Positions 35,280-43,765 of a stretch of DNA of 64,000 bases are shown piece by piece. Positions within the stretch are counted from its first letter, which is position 1. Every line of letters begins with the position of its first letter. A program made the translations under genes and the position numbers. The stretch is from JAIUNP01 sp020161975. GTDB taxonomy: Bacteria > Pseudomonadota > Alphaproteobacteria > Rhizobiales > Beijerinckiaceae. A model generated the notes under the pieces. The model was not told the origin of the DNA. It was given only the letters and a program-made list of their open reading frames with translations, and made no database searches. The stretch spans positions 62,001 through 126,000 of the forward strand of contig DAIOGK010000001.1 of assembly GCA_036745275.1 (NCBI GenBank), in the 5' to 3' direction.

Positions 35280-35741
35280 TCAGGTCCCGGAAGAAATGGC
35301 ATAGGCGGTGGTGGATTTGATCCGCTCCATCGCAAAGCGTGAGGTCACGTTCTTGAGAGCGATCGTGTTGATCAGCCGCTTGTAGAACTGGTCGTAGGCG
35401 GCCATATCGGCCACGACGACATGCGCGAGGTAGTCGACATCGCCGGCCATCCGGTAAAGGCCCATCACCTCCGGCATGGACGACACCGTCTGGGCGAAAC
35501 GCTCCAGCCAGGGGCCGGAATGATCCCCTGTCTCGATGGAAACAAAGACGGTGAGGCCAAGGCCGATCTTGTCAGGATCGACCAGCGCGACGCGCCGCGT
35601 GATGACGCCGCTCGCTTCCAGCTTCTGGATGCGCTTCCAGCACGGCGTTTGCGACAGGCCGACCCGCTCGGAAAGTTCGGCCAGTGAAACATTCGCATCC
35701 TGTTGCAAAAGGACGAGCAACTTGCGATCTATGGCGTCCAT
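35280..35741 (-). CDS. Lrp/AsnC family transcriptional regulator
   Basis: This 153-residue regulator has an N-terminal winged HTH (LAELSERVGLSQTPCWKRIQKLEASGVI) and a C-terminal RAM amino-acid-binding domain (MPEVMGLYRMAGDVDYLAHVVV). It is the first gene of a two-gene unit with the cysteine synthase-like gene, so cysteine or a related amino acid is a likely effector, as for DecR. It is divergent from metZ across a 252-base region. Confidence 0.93.
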   Translation of the reverse strand: MDAIDRKLLVLLQQDANVSLAELSERVGLSQTPCWKRIQKLEASGVITRRVALVDPDKIGLGLTVFVSIETGDHSGPWLERFAQTVSSMPEVMGLYRMAGDVDYLAHVVVADMAAYDQFYKRLINTIALKNVTSRFAMERIKSTTAYAISSGT

Positions 35742-35851
35742 GGCATCCAGCTCGAAAAATCATTTCAATTACCTGACGATTTAGGAAAATTAACTCCCGG
35801 ATAGCCAGAACACGCTAGAAGATAGCAAAATTTTCTACAATAGCAAGACAC

Positions 35852-35885
35852 GATCAGGGGTGCGATCCGGTTGCGATGCCTGATC
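35852..35885. other. Inverted repeat in the Lrp/metZ divergent region
   Basis: GATCAGG (35852-35858) and CCTGATC (35879-35885) form a 7-base stem around 20 bases that contain two copies of TGCGAT (35861-35866, 35872-35877). A smaller hairpin GTTCG / CGAAC follows at about 35928-35943. The region could hold an operator for the divergent Lrp regulator or an RNA leader of metZ. I could not match it to the SAM-II consensus, a common control of metZ in this class. Confidence 0.4.
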
Positions 35886-35993
35886 TGGAAAACTTCAGGG
35901 CGGAGATGTTCGGAATAAGAGATATTTGTTCGTCTTGTCGAACGATCGGGAATGGTTTATGGGACCTTCCAACGCCAGCGCCCAGAGGTTTCC

Positions 35994-37184
35994 ATGTCCG
36001 ACGCCCGCCTCCCCAACAAGCTTCACGCTGAAACGCGCCTTGTTCATGACGGCATCCTGAGGTCTCAGTTCGGGGAAACCTCGGAGGCGATGTTTCTGAC
36101 CCAGGGTCATGTTTACGACAGCGCCGAGCAATGCGAGAACCGCTTTCTTGGCAAGAACGATGGCTTCATCTACGCCCGTTTTTCCAACCCGACCGTGCAG
36201 ATGTTCGAGCAGCGGATGGCCGCGCTGGAAGGGGCTGAGGCGGCCCGTGCCACCGCCAGTGGCATGGCGGCGGTCACGGCAGCGGTGATGGGGCTTGTTC
36301 GGGCTGGCGATCATGTTGTCGCTGCGCGCGCGCTGTTCGGCTCCTGCCGCTATGTCGTCGAGGAGCATCTGCCGCGTTATGGTGTCGAATCGACTCTGGT
36401 GGATGGACTGGATCTCGCCGCATGGAAGGCGGCGATCCGGCCCAATACGAAGGTGTTCTTTCTCGAAAGCCCGTCCAACCCCACGCTGGATGTGATCGAC
36501 ATCCGCGCCGTCGCGGCGCTGGCCAAATCCGTCGGCGCCGCGCTGGTCGTCGACAATGTGTTCGCCACCCCACTCTGGCAGAAACCGCTCGAACTCGGGG
36601 CCGATTGCGTCGTCTATTCGGCCACCAAGCATATCGACGGACAGGGGCGTTGCCTCGGCGGTGCCATTCTCGCCTCGGCGGAGTTCATTGAAAAGAACGT
36701 GCATACGCTGCTGCGCCAGACCGGTCCGGCCATGTCGCCGTTCAATGCCTGGGTCCTGCTGAAAGCACTTGAAACCCTGCCGTTGCGCGTTCGCCGCCAG
36801 ACGGAAACAGCAAGCGCGATTGCCGATTGGCTGGCGACGCAGGCGCGTGTCCGCAATCTGCGCTTCCCGGGTCGAAAGGATCATCCGCAGGCCGAACTGA
36901 TCGCCCGGCAGATGCTGGGCCCGTCCTCGCTGATTGCTTTCGAGGTCGGAACCTCGAAGGCCGATGCCTTCCGCTTCCTCAATGCGCTGCGCATCATCCG
37001 GATTTCCAACAATCTCGGCGATGCCAAGAGCCTTGCCGTGCACCCCGCTACGACAACGCACCAGCGTTTCACGCCTGAGCAGCGGGCGGATATGGGCGTG
37101 GGCGAAGCGCTGGTCCGCCTTTCGGTTGGCCTCGAACATCCCGATGATCTGATTGCCGACATTGCCCAGGCGCTGAAGGCTTGA
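35994..37184 (+). CDS. metZ: O-succinylhomoserine sulfhydrylase
   Basis: This 396-residue PLP enzyme of the Cys/Met metabolism family makes homocysteine directly from an activated homoserine and sulfide. The PLP lysine lies in VVYSATKHIDGQGR, and the cofactor-binding segments (TASGMAAVTAAVMG; LESPSNPTLDVIDI; VVDNVFATP) are intact. The start at 35994 has AGAGG 6 bases upstream; the frame extends to 35952 without a family match. It sits beside the Lrp-cysteine synthase pair, forming a small sulfur amino-acid neighbourhood. Confidence 0.94.
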   Translation: MSDARLPNKLHAETRLVHDGILRSQFGETSEAMFLTQGHVYDSAEQCENRFLGKNDGFIYARFSNPTVQMFEQRMAALEGAEAARATASGMAAVTAAVMGLVRAGDHVVAARALFGSCRYVVEEHLPRYGVESTLVDGLDLAAWKAAIRPNTKVFFLESPSNPTLDVIDIRAVAALAKSVGAALVVDNVFATPLWQKPLELGADCVVYSATKHIDGQGRCLGGAILASAEFIEKNVHTLLRQTGPAMSPFNAWVLLKALETLPLRVRRQTETASAIADWLATQARVRNLRFPGRKDHPQAELIARQMLGPSSLIAFEVGTSKADAFRFLNALRIIRISNNLGDAKSLAVHPATTTHQRFTPEQRADMGVGEALVRLSVGLEHPDDLIADIAQALKA

Positions 37185-37256
37185 AGCGGAACAGTCATTG
37201 GTCCACAGTCAGATTGTCCCGCCATTGGGCTGGACGTCTTGCCGGATAGATGACCG

Positions 37257-38048
37257 ATGACCGAGAATGCGCAGAAGGCCGGGCCGCGTGTGGCCCTGTT
37301 TGTCACCTGTCTTGTTGACGCGATGCGGCCAAATATCGGCTTTGCCGCCGTCAAGCTGCTGGAGGATGCGGGATGCACGGTCGAGGTGCCGGTGCAGACC
37401 TGTTGCGGTCAGCCCGCATTCAATTCCGGCGACCGTCGCGATGCGACAGCGCTGGCCGCGCAGATGATCGAGGCCTTCGCGCCTTATGATTATGTCGTGG
37501 CGCCCTCCGGCTCCTGCGCAGGCATGATCGCCAGACATTATCCTGAGCTCTTCGCCGGTGATCCCAATCTTGGCCCCAAGGCAAGCATGGTCGCGGCAAA
37601 GACACACGAACTCGTCTCTTTTCTCACCGACATTCTGGGCGTCACCGCTGTCAGCGCCCGTTACGAGGGCAATGTCACCTACCACGACAGTTGTTCGGGC
37701 CTGCGCGAGATGGGGGTGAAGCGCCAGCCGCGCGCCCTGCTCGCCACGGTGGACGGGCTTTCGCTGACGGAAATGAACGAGAACGAGACCTGCTGCGGCT
37801 TTGGCGGCACCTTTGCCGTCAAATACGGCGAGTTGTCCGATTCGATCGTCACCAAGAAGGTCGAGAATGTCGAAAGATCCGGCGCAACGACGCTGCTTGC
37901 GGGCGATCTTGGCTGTCTCATGAACATGGCCGGTAAGCTTCAGCGCCGGGGCGCCAATGTCCATGTGCGGCACGTGGCCGAGGTGCTGGCCGGCATGGCT
38001 GATGGCCCGGCGATCGGCGAGCCGGCGTCGGCACCGGAGAAGCCATGA
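37257..38048 (+). CDS. (Fe-S)-binding protein, LutA/YkgE-like
   Basis: This 263-residue protein contains two CCG domains: TCCGQPAF near residue 43 and TCCGFGGTFAVKYG near residue 179, with matching upstream Cys residues (VTCLVDAMRPN; DSCSGLREM). It belongs to the LutA/LldE subunit family of L-lactate and glycolate oxidising complexes. LutB and LutC are not adjacent, so it may work with other dehydrogenase subunits. The nearby GlcD-like gene is a candidate partner by inference only. Its stop overlaps the start of a 52-residue gene. Confidence 0.9.
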   Translation: MTENAQKAGPRVALFVTCLVDAMRPNIGFAAVKLLEDAGCTVEVPVQTCCGQPAFNSGDRRDATALAAQMIEAFAPYDYVVAPSGSCAGMIARHYPELFAGDPNLGPKASMVAAKTHELVSFLTDILGVTAVSARYEGNVTYHDSCSGLREMGVKRQPRALLATVDGLSLTEMNENETCCGFGGTFAVKYGELSDSIVTKKVENVERSGATTLLAGDLGCLMNMAGKLQRRGANVHVRHVAEVLAGMADGPAIGEPASAPEKP

Positions 38049-38203
38049 GTGCGGCAGCAGACGGCGGTGGGTCGCGCGGCTTCCGCCGCATCGCCATCTT
38101 CGGGGTGCTCGCCCTGGTTTTACTGACAGGACTGCTCTGGGCGCGCTACGGCAGCATCGTTTTCATCGAGATGCTCGCAACCGCCTGGGCCATGTGTTTC
38201 TGA
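38045..38203 (+). CDS. Small single-pass membrane protein (52 residues)
   Basis: An ATG at 38045 overlaps the stop of the LutA-like gene (ATGA) and opens a 52-codon frame ending with TGA at 38203. The product has a basic N-terminus (GSRGFRRI), one strong hydrophobic helix (IAIFGVLALVLLTGLLWA), then RYGSIVFIEMLATAWAMCF at the C-terminus. Small proteins with a similar C-terminal pattern ending in a near-terminal Cys-Phe occur in alphaproteobacteria, to my recollection, without a known function. Overlap, helix and length make it a credible gene. Confidence 0.6.
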   Translation: MSAAADGGGSRGFRRIAIFGVLALVLLTGLLWARYGSIVFIEMLATAWAMCF

Positions 38204-38231
38204 AAACAGATTGGGCGCGCTGGCCGGACTG

Positions 38232-40107
38232 TCAGCGCTGCCGCCTTTTGCGTGATCGCGCGGTGCCGTGTTGGGTCTTGTTCCAGCGGAAGGGCGCGAT
38301 GACGAGTTCGTGGAAAGCCCGATAGGCGGCAATGGACACGAGAAACTGATAGACCAGCATCAGCGGTAGCCATGGGAGAAGATGCCAGAGCCCGCGCCGC
38401 GCCATGCCGATCAGCGCCGGAAGGAGGGTGCAGATGAGCCCTGTCAGCCCGAGCAGGACCATGACCCCGTCGGCGATGCGGTTCGCAACAGGACCACTCA
38501 GCAGCGGTTCCGGCGCCAGGAGTCGGATCAGCACAAGCGCCTGAAAGAGAGGTGTTCCCAGCGCGCCGGCAATAACGCAGGCCGATTGTGCCACTGCGGC
38601 AAAAAAGCCCGCAGTGCCCAGGGCGCGCCAGGTCCGGATCGGCTGGCGCGAATGGGTGAGCACCGTCTGCATCCAGCCCTTCAGCCAGCGCGTCCGCTGA
38701 TTGAGCCAGGCCCTGGTCGTGTGCGGAGCCTCCTCGTCGGTCGTCGAGTTGAGGTCGCGCACGGCGAGCCCGTGCAGGGCGAGGCGGAAGCCGAGATCAG
38801 CATCCTCGGTGACATTCCATGCATCCCACAGGCCAACTGCGCGCAAGGCATCGGCGCGAAAATGGTTGGAGGTTCCGCCAAGCGGCACGGGCAGGCCCAA
38901 CTTTGCCGTACCGGCCTTTACGACATCGAACAGCGCTGCATATTCGATGGCGAACATCCGCGTCAGCCAGCTGTCCTCGATATTGTCGATGGCAAGGCGA
39001 GCCTGAAGGCAGGCGACATTGGGTCCTGCGGCGTCGAAGGCCGCGACAGCGGCCCTGAGTTGCAGCGGATCGGGGCGGTCTTCGGCATCATAGACCACCA
39101 GGAATGTGCCGTTCGCAAACGGCAGGGCCGCGTTGATGGCGCGCGGCTTGGTATGCGGCGTGCCAGCGGGTGCAACCAGCATGGCAATGTTGTCGGGCAG
39201 GGCGAGGGCATTGATTGCGGCTTGCGTCCCCTCGTCATGCGCCTCGGTCACCAGCAGGATCTGGAGCCGTTCCTTCGGGTAGTCGATCGCGGCGAGCGCT
39301 GCGACGAGATCACTGACGACGCTGGCCTCGCGATAGAGGGGAACGAGCACGGAATAGCGCGGCAGCCGGTCGTCACGCCGTTCAACCGGCGGCGACTTTT
39401 GCGGTGCGGCGGCCAGCGTGACACCGATCTGGAGGAACGCAGCGGCCAGAAAGATCACGCCGAGCAGAAGCGGGGCCAGCAACAGGGTCGCCGTTGGTGC
39501 CAGGATGATGGCGCCTGCCAGAGCCAGTCCAGAGAGCGCCAGAACGCCCTTCTGCGCGCGGGTGACGCCGCGCCGACTCCGGTTCCGGAACACTTGTCGC
39601 CGCTGCCCAGGCAATATCATCGGCGAAATGTCGCAGAAGAATGGCATGAAACGTCGCTGTATCCGCGATCAGAAGGCCGTCTCGCCCGTGCAGGGTTGGC
39701 GTTTCGATGACGCTGCGGATGGCAGGGCCGGACGCGTGAAGGATGAGCACGGCTCTTCCGGCCCCGGTCGTCGCGCGCATCCAGCCCTGACGCAGCGCGG
39801 CATCGGATGCAACACGCTGATCCGGCACCGCATCACGTTGCGCAAGACTGACGCCGAGGCGCTGCGCCAGCAGCCGGACATAGGTTGCCTCCCCAATAAG
39901 ACCGTTGGCAATCAGCACCCGATGTGGAGGTTCTCCGATTTGAGAACCCCGGCGCTGAGCCGCGGCAAGAATCTTTGGCGAGATCCCGTGCGTGACCAGA
40001 AAGGCAATGTCAGGGGCAAGGAGTACGCCCGTTTTAGGGGTGGTTAGCTTGACTTCGATGGCGGGACGCGCGTGAACGGTGTCGGGCGGGGTCGTCGCCG
40101 CTTGCAT
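38232..40107 (-). pseudogene. XagB-like glycosyltransferase family 2 gene, split by a +1 frameshift
   Basis: Two overlapping frames encode halves of one protein. The 5' half (ATG at 40107 or 40140) encodes a GSPII_E/MshEN-like N-terminal domain (VLIANGLIGEATYVRLLAQRLGV) up to about SVPEPESARR. The 3' half continues from about GVTRAQKG through two helices into a GT2 domain (LPRYSVLVPLYREA, YDAEDRPDPLQ, VTEDADLGFRLA, QRTRWLKGW) and C-terminal membrane helices. The switch lies near 39565-39580; removing one G from that GC-rich run would rejoin them as SARVTRAQKG. The 5' frame otherwise runs out of frame to a stop at 39382. Sequencing error or genuine inactivation cannot be distinguished here. 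Confidence 0.8.
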
Positions 40108-40138
40108 CCCCAGAGATCCGGCGCCAAACTCTTCCGGC

Positions 40139-41059
40139 ATGATACGCTTCGCATTACAATCTGAAGACGCCGGTGACGGCAGCGCCCATCGCGAGGTTAG
40201 GCAATCGTGCCGGCTCTTGTCGAGGGGCGTCGGTCTGGTCGCTGCAATTATTTTCAACCTCGTGTTTGCCGGGCCGGTTGTGGTTCACGCCGAGCCGGCG
40301 CGGGTACCGCAATTCTGGGATGTGAAGCGCAAGCTGGACCGGCCGGATCTCGGCACAATCCGCCAGATTCGCTTCCTGACCGAAAATGACTACCCACCGT
40401 TCCATTTCATCGGGCCCGACGGACAGCTAACCGGCTTTGAGGTCGATCTGGCTCGGGCAGTCTGCGAACAGTTGCAGGTCTCCTGCACGATTCAGCCGAT
40501 CCGCTGGGACGGGCTCGCTGCGGCGCTGCGCACGGGGCAGGGCGATGCGATCATCGCTTCGATGCGCATTTCCGCCGAAACGCGCCAGACCTTTGCCTTC
40601 ACCGCAGCCTATTTTCGCTCGCCGGCCCGATTCCTTACGAAAGTCTCTGATCCGCCGTTTGAGCCCTCGCTTGCCAACCTGACCGGCCGAAAGGTCGCTG
40701 TGGTCGCAGGTTCAGCCCACGAAGCTTATCTGAAAGCGTTTTTTCACGGTGTGGAACTGGTGCGCACGCCACATCAGACGGCGGCGCTGGACGCGATGCG
40801 CGCCGGGGAGGTGACGGCGGCCTTTGTCGATGGAACCACCGGCGCGTTCTGGCTCAATGGGGAAACCTCGGGGGGGTGTTGCCAGTTTGCCGGCGGCCCC
40901 TATTCGGAGCCGCGCTTTTTTGGCGAAGGGGCAGGCATTGCGCTAAGACCTGACAATGCAACGATGCGTCAGGCCATCGACTGGGCGCTGCACCGTCTTG
41001 CTCTCGATGGCCGCTATGCGATGCTCTATCTGAAGTATTTTCCCGTCAGCCCATTTTGA
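40139..41059 (+). CDS. ABC transporter substrate-binding protein, family 3 (amino-acid type)
   Basis: This protein of about 306 residues has an N-terminal export signal (LVAAIIFNLVFAGPVVVHA preceded by basic residues) and the family 3 core: LTENDYPPFHFIGPDGQLTGFEVDLARAVC, then GDAIIASMRISAETRQTFAFT and GRKVAVVAGSAHEAYLKAFF. It should bind an amino acid or small organic acid. No permease or ATPase is adjacent, so it is an orphan or a signalling binding protein. The ATG at 40139 gives an unusually long pre-signal segment and overlaps a possible ATG of the divergent glycosyltransferase; the start is uncertain. Confidence 0.82.
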   Translation: MIRFALQSEDAGDGSAHREVRQSCRLLSRGVGLVAAIIFNLVFAGPVVVHAEPARVPQFWDVKRKLDRPDLGTIRQIRFLTENDYPPFHFIGPDGQLTGFEVDLARAVCEQLQVSCTIQPIRWDGLAAALRTGQGDAIIASMRISAETRQTFAFTAAYFRSPARFLTKVSDPPFEPSLANLTGRKVAVVAGSAHEAYLKAFFHGVELVRTPHQTAALDAMRAGEVTAAFVDGTTGAFWLNGETSGGCCQFAGGPYSEPRFFGEGAGIALRPDNATMRQAIDWALHRLALDGRYAMLYLKYFPVSPF

Positions 41060-41122
41060 GGGCGCCGGCGCGGACAAGACCCGATGATCTCGAACATGCT
41101 CGCCGGGCGGGTTTGCCGCCGG

Positions 41123-41917
41123 TCAGTGCTCGTTCGCGGCAAGCACGGCCTCGGCGCGGATTTCCTCGGTCAACAGCGCTTTCAGCCGCGAGAATTCGGG
41201 GCTGGTCTTCAGCGTGTAGTGGCGCGGATAAGGCAAATCTACCGGCACATCGGCCTTGATCCGCCCGGGTCGTGCCGTCATCACCAGCACGCGGGAGGCC
41301 ATGAAGACGGCTTCCTCAATGTCATGGGTGACGAAGATCACCGTCTTGCGCTCACGCTCCCAGATGCCGAGCAACAGTTCCTGCATCAGCCCGCGTGTCT
41401 GGTTGTCGAGTGCACCGAACGGCTCGTCAAGCAGCAGAATGTCGGGGCTGTTGGCGAGCGCCCGCGCAATCGCCACGCGCTGCTGCATCCCGCCCGAAAG
41501 CTGCTTGGGCAGATGGTTCTCGAAACCCCTTAGGCCGACCTTTGCGATGAACTCGGCGACAACCGGCGCGCGCTCGGCCTCGGGAAGTCCGCGTTCGGTC
41601 AGGCCGAAGGCGATATTCTCGGCCACGGTCAGCCAGGGAAACAGCGTATAGGACTGGAAAACCATGCCCCGGTCCGGCCCCGGCCCGCTGACGACCTTGC
41701 CATCCAGAAGCACCCGCCCGGAGGTTGGCCGGTCAAGCCCGGCGATAATGCGCAGCAGGGTCGACTTGCCGCAGCCCGAAGGGCCGAGCAGCGTGATGAA
41801 ATCGTTCTTGGCGATGGCAAGGTCGGTCGGTTGCAACGCCGTCACCGGCGGGCGACCGGAAACACCCGGGAACACACGCCCGACGCCCTCGACCCTGAGT
41901 TGGACAACCTCACTCAT
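41123..41917 (-). CDS. ABC transporter ATP-binding protein, TauB/SsuB/NrtD type
   Basis: This 264-residue ATPase shows Walker A GPSGCGKST, Q-loop VFQSYTLFPW, signature LSGGMQQRVAIARAL, Walker B LLLDEPFGALD and switch His in FVTHDIEEAV. It belongs to the nitrate/sulfonate/taurine importer group. The frame is open to 42727, but that part is antisense-like translation of the permease gene. The ATG at 41917 overlaps the permease stop (ATGA) and is the true start. Confidence 0.94.
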   Translation of the reverse strand: MSEVVQLRVEGVGRVFPGVSGRPPVTALQPTDLAIAKNDFITLLGPSGCGKSTLLRIIAGLDRPTSGRVLLDGKVVSGPGPDRGMVFQSYTLFPWLTVAENIAFGLTERGLPEAERAPVVAEFIAKVGLRGFENHLPKQLSGGMQQRVAIARALANSPDILLLDEPFGALDNQTRGLMQELLLGIWERERKTVIFVTHDIEEAVFMASRVLVMTARPGRIKADVPVDLPYPRHYTLKTSPEFSRLKALLTEEIRAEAVLAANEH

Positions 41918-42687
41918 GCCAGCCTCCAGGCAAAAAGACGCCGGTTGACCATCTTGAACAGAAAATCCGAGACAAGGCCGATCACGCCGATCACGATGAT
42001 GCCGAAGATCATCTGGCCGGTCGCCATCAGCGCCTGGCTCTCGATGATCATATGGCCGATTCCGGAGGAGGAACCGATCAGTTCGGCCACGATGACATAG
42101 GTCCAGGCCCAGCCGAGCACCAGACGCAGGATTTCGGCGATCTCCGGCGAATTGGCCGGAATGAGAACCCGGCGGACGACCCCGCCCGGCGTCGAACCGA
42201 GCGTGTAGGCGGCCTCGACGAGATCGCGCCGTGTATTGCTGACGGACACCGCAACCATCAGGATGATCTGGAACACCGAGCCGATGAAGATAACGAGCAG
42301 CTTCTGCATTTCGCCGATGCCGGCCCAGAGGATCAGCAGCGGCACGAAGGCCGAAGCCGGCAGGTAGCGCGCAAAGCTGACCATGGGCTCGAGCAGCGCT
42401 TCGATGGGCTTGAACGCCCCCATCAGGATGCCGATCGGCACCGCGACAACGGTGGCAAGCACGAAGCCGCCGACCACCCGCCACACCGTGACCCCGATAT
42501 CGGTGGCGAAGTTGAATTTTGTCAGCAGCAGCCAGCCATCCTGAACCATCGTGATGGGGTCGGCGAGGAAGGTCTTGGGCACGAACCCCGAAAAGGTCAC
42601 CGCCCCCCAGAGGGTGAAAAACAGGACAAAGAACGAAATCCCCAGCGCGATGCGCATGGGTTGACTGACAGGTTCCAGCGGACGCAA
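41914..42687 (-). CDS. ABC transporter permease, TauC/SsuC type
   Basis: This 257-residue permease has six helices and the EAA-type coupling loop EAAYTLGSTPGGVVRRVLIP. The start is read as TTG at 42687, 6 bases after AAGGAA; an ATG 10 codons later has no clear ribosome-binding site. It lies between the binding-protein gene and the ATPase gene and just downstream of the hut genes on the same strand, which suggests import of a histidine-related compound, although the family more often moves sulfonates, nitrate or pyrimidine precursors. Confidence 0.92.
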   Translation of the reverse strand: MRPLEPVSQPMRIALGISFFVLFFTLWGAVTFSGFVPKTFLADPITMVQDGWLLLTKFNFATDIGVTVWRVVGGFVLATVVAVPIGILMGAFKPIEALLEPMVSFARYLPASAFVPLLILWAGIGEMQKLLVIFIGSVFQIILMVAVSVSNTRRDLVEAAYTLGSTPGGVVRRVLIPANSPEIAEILRLVLGWAWTYVIVAELIGSSSGIGHMIIESQALMATGQMIFGIIVIGVIGLVSDFLFKMVNRRLFAWRLA

Positions 42688-42716
42688 GGCCAGTTCCTTT
42701 TTTCAAGGGGAAGGCC

Positions 42717-42776
42717 CGGGCGGCCACCGCCGCCCGAGATGAGGGATCATCCCCGCTTCGAGAATTCAGAAGCGGG
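42717..42776. other. Two hairpins between binding protein and permease genes
   Basis: In the 100-base gap there are two perfect inverted repeats: CGGGCGG / CCGCCCG (42717-42723, 42730-42736; loop 6) and CCCGCTTC / GAAGCGGG (42752-42759, 42769-42776; loop 9). No T-tract follows either stem on the minus strand. As in many importer operons they may protect the upstream binding-protein message and lower downstream expression; this is inference. Confidence 0.6.
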
Positions 42777-42787
42777 AAACTGCGGGC

Positions 42788-43732
42788 TCACTGGATGAAG
42801 CGGGTATCGACGAGGCCCTTGATATCCGGCTTCTGCTTGATGATTCCGAGTTCGAGCAGGAGATCGGCGGCCTCGTTCGAGAACGCCTCATGCTCGCCAG
42901 CGAAGAACTTCTTGTTCGCGGCGCGGTCCTGCCAACGCAGATATTTTGCCGAATTGCCGAAGGCTTCGCCAGTCTGCTTCACATCGGCGCCCATGATCTC
43001 GTAGCTCTTGGCCTGATCCTTGGCGATCATGTCGAGCGCCTCGAAATAGCTGTCGGCGAGGGCCTTGGCGGCCTTGGGGTTCTCGTCGAGAAACTTCGGC
43101 GTACAGCCGAAGGTATCCATCACCATCGGATAGTCGAGCGTGGTGGCGATGATCTTGCCCTTGTCGGGCGCGGTCCGCACGGTGGAAAGATAGGGCTCGT
43201 AGGTCATCGCCGCGTCATTCTGACCCGCAACGAAAGCCTGTGCTGCCGGACCGGGCTCAAGGTTGACGACGGTGACATCCTTAATGCCGAGGCCGTTTTT
43301 CTTGAGCATCCAGGCTAGGGTGAAATAGGGGGCTGTGCCCGGCGCGGAGGCGGCAACGGTCTTGCCCTTGAGATCCTTGATCGAGGCGATGGAATTGCGC
43401 ACAGCCATGCCGTCAGCGCCATAGCTCTTGTCGAGCTGGAAAATCTGTTTGGTTGCCACGCCATTGGCGTTCCACGCCACCCAGGTCTCGACTGTGGTCG
43501 CGGCGCACTGCACATCGCCGGACTGGATGGCGAGATGGCGCGAAGCCTGCGGGATCTTCTTGATGGTCACATCAAGCCCGTTTTTCTTGAAGATACCGGC
43601 ATCCCGGGCCAGGACCAGCGGCGCAAAGCCGGTCCAGCCGGAAATGCCGACCGTGACCTTTGTTTCCTGCGCCACGGCCGGCACGAGGCTTGCGCAAACG
43701 ATGGCGGCGCCTGCCAGAAGTTTGGTCAGCAT
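42788..43732 (-). CDS. ABC transporter substrate-binding protein, NrtA/TauA type
   Basis: This 314-residue protein has a signal peptide (LLAGAAIVCASLVPAVAQ) and the NMT1/TauA-like fold (VGISGWTGFAPLVLARDAGIFKKNGL, IQSGDVQCAA, GKTVAASAPGTAPYFTLAW). The ligand is not evident. It starts 33 bases after the hutC stop and is probably transcribed with hutF-hutC, so a histidine, urocanate or related ligand is the working hypothesis. Confidence 0.9.
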   Translation of the reverse strand: MLTKLLAGAAIVCASLVPAVAQETKVTVGISGWTGFAPLVLARDAGIFKKNGLDVTIKKIPQASRHLAIQSGDVQCAATTVETWVAWNANGVATKQIFQLDKSYGADGMAVRNSIASIKDLKGKTVAASAPGTAPYFTLAWMLKKNGLGIKDVTVVNLEPGPAAQAFVAGQNDAAMTYEPYLSTVRTAPDKGKIIATTLDYPMVMDTFGCTPKFLDENPKAAKALADSYFEALDMIAKDQAKSYEIMGADVKQTGEAFGNSAKYLRWQDRAANKKFFAGEHEAFSNEAADLLLELGIIKQKPDIKGLVDTRFIQ

Positions 43733-43765
43733 AATGTTCTCCCTGTTTACCGGCGACGCCGGTGG

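Noticed and set aside
35742..35993. SAM-II riboswitch upstream of metZ
   Set aside because: No pseudoknot-type pattern or GCTAAA-like element could be recognised by eye; only a plain inverted repeat was found.
41918..42727. Apparent N-terminal extension of the TauB-like ATPase over the permease gene, suggesting a fusion
   Set aside because: The extension is an out-of-frame translation of the permease gene; the ATPase has its own ATG overlapping the permease stop.
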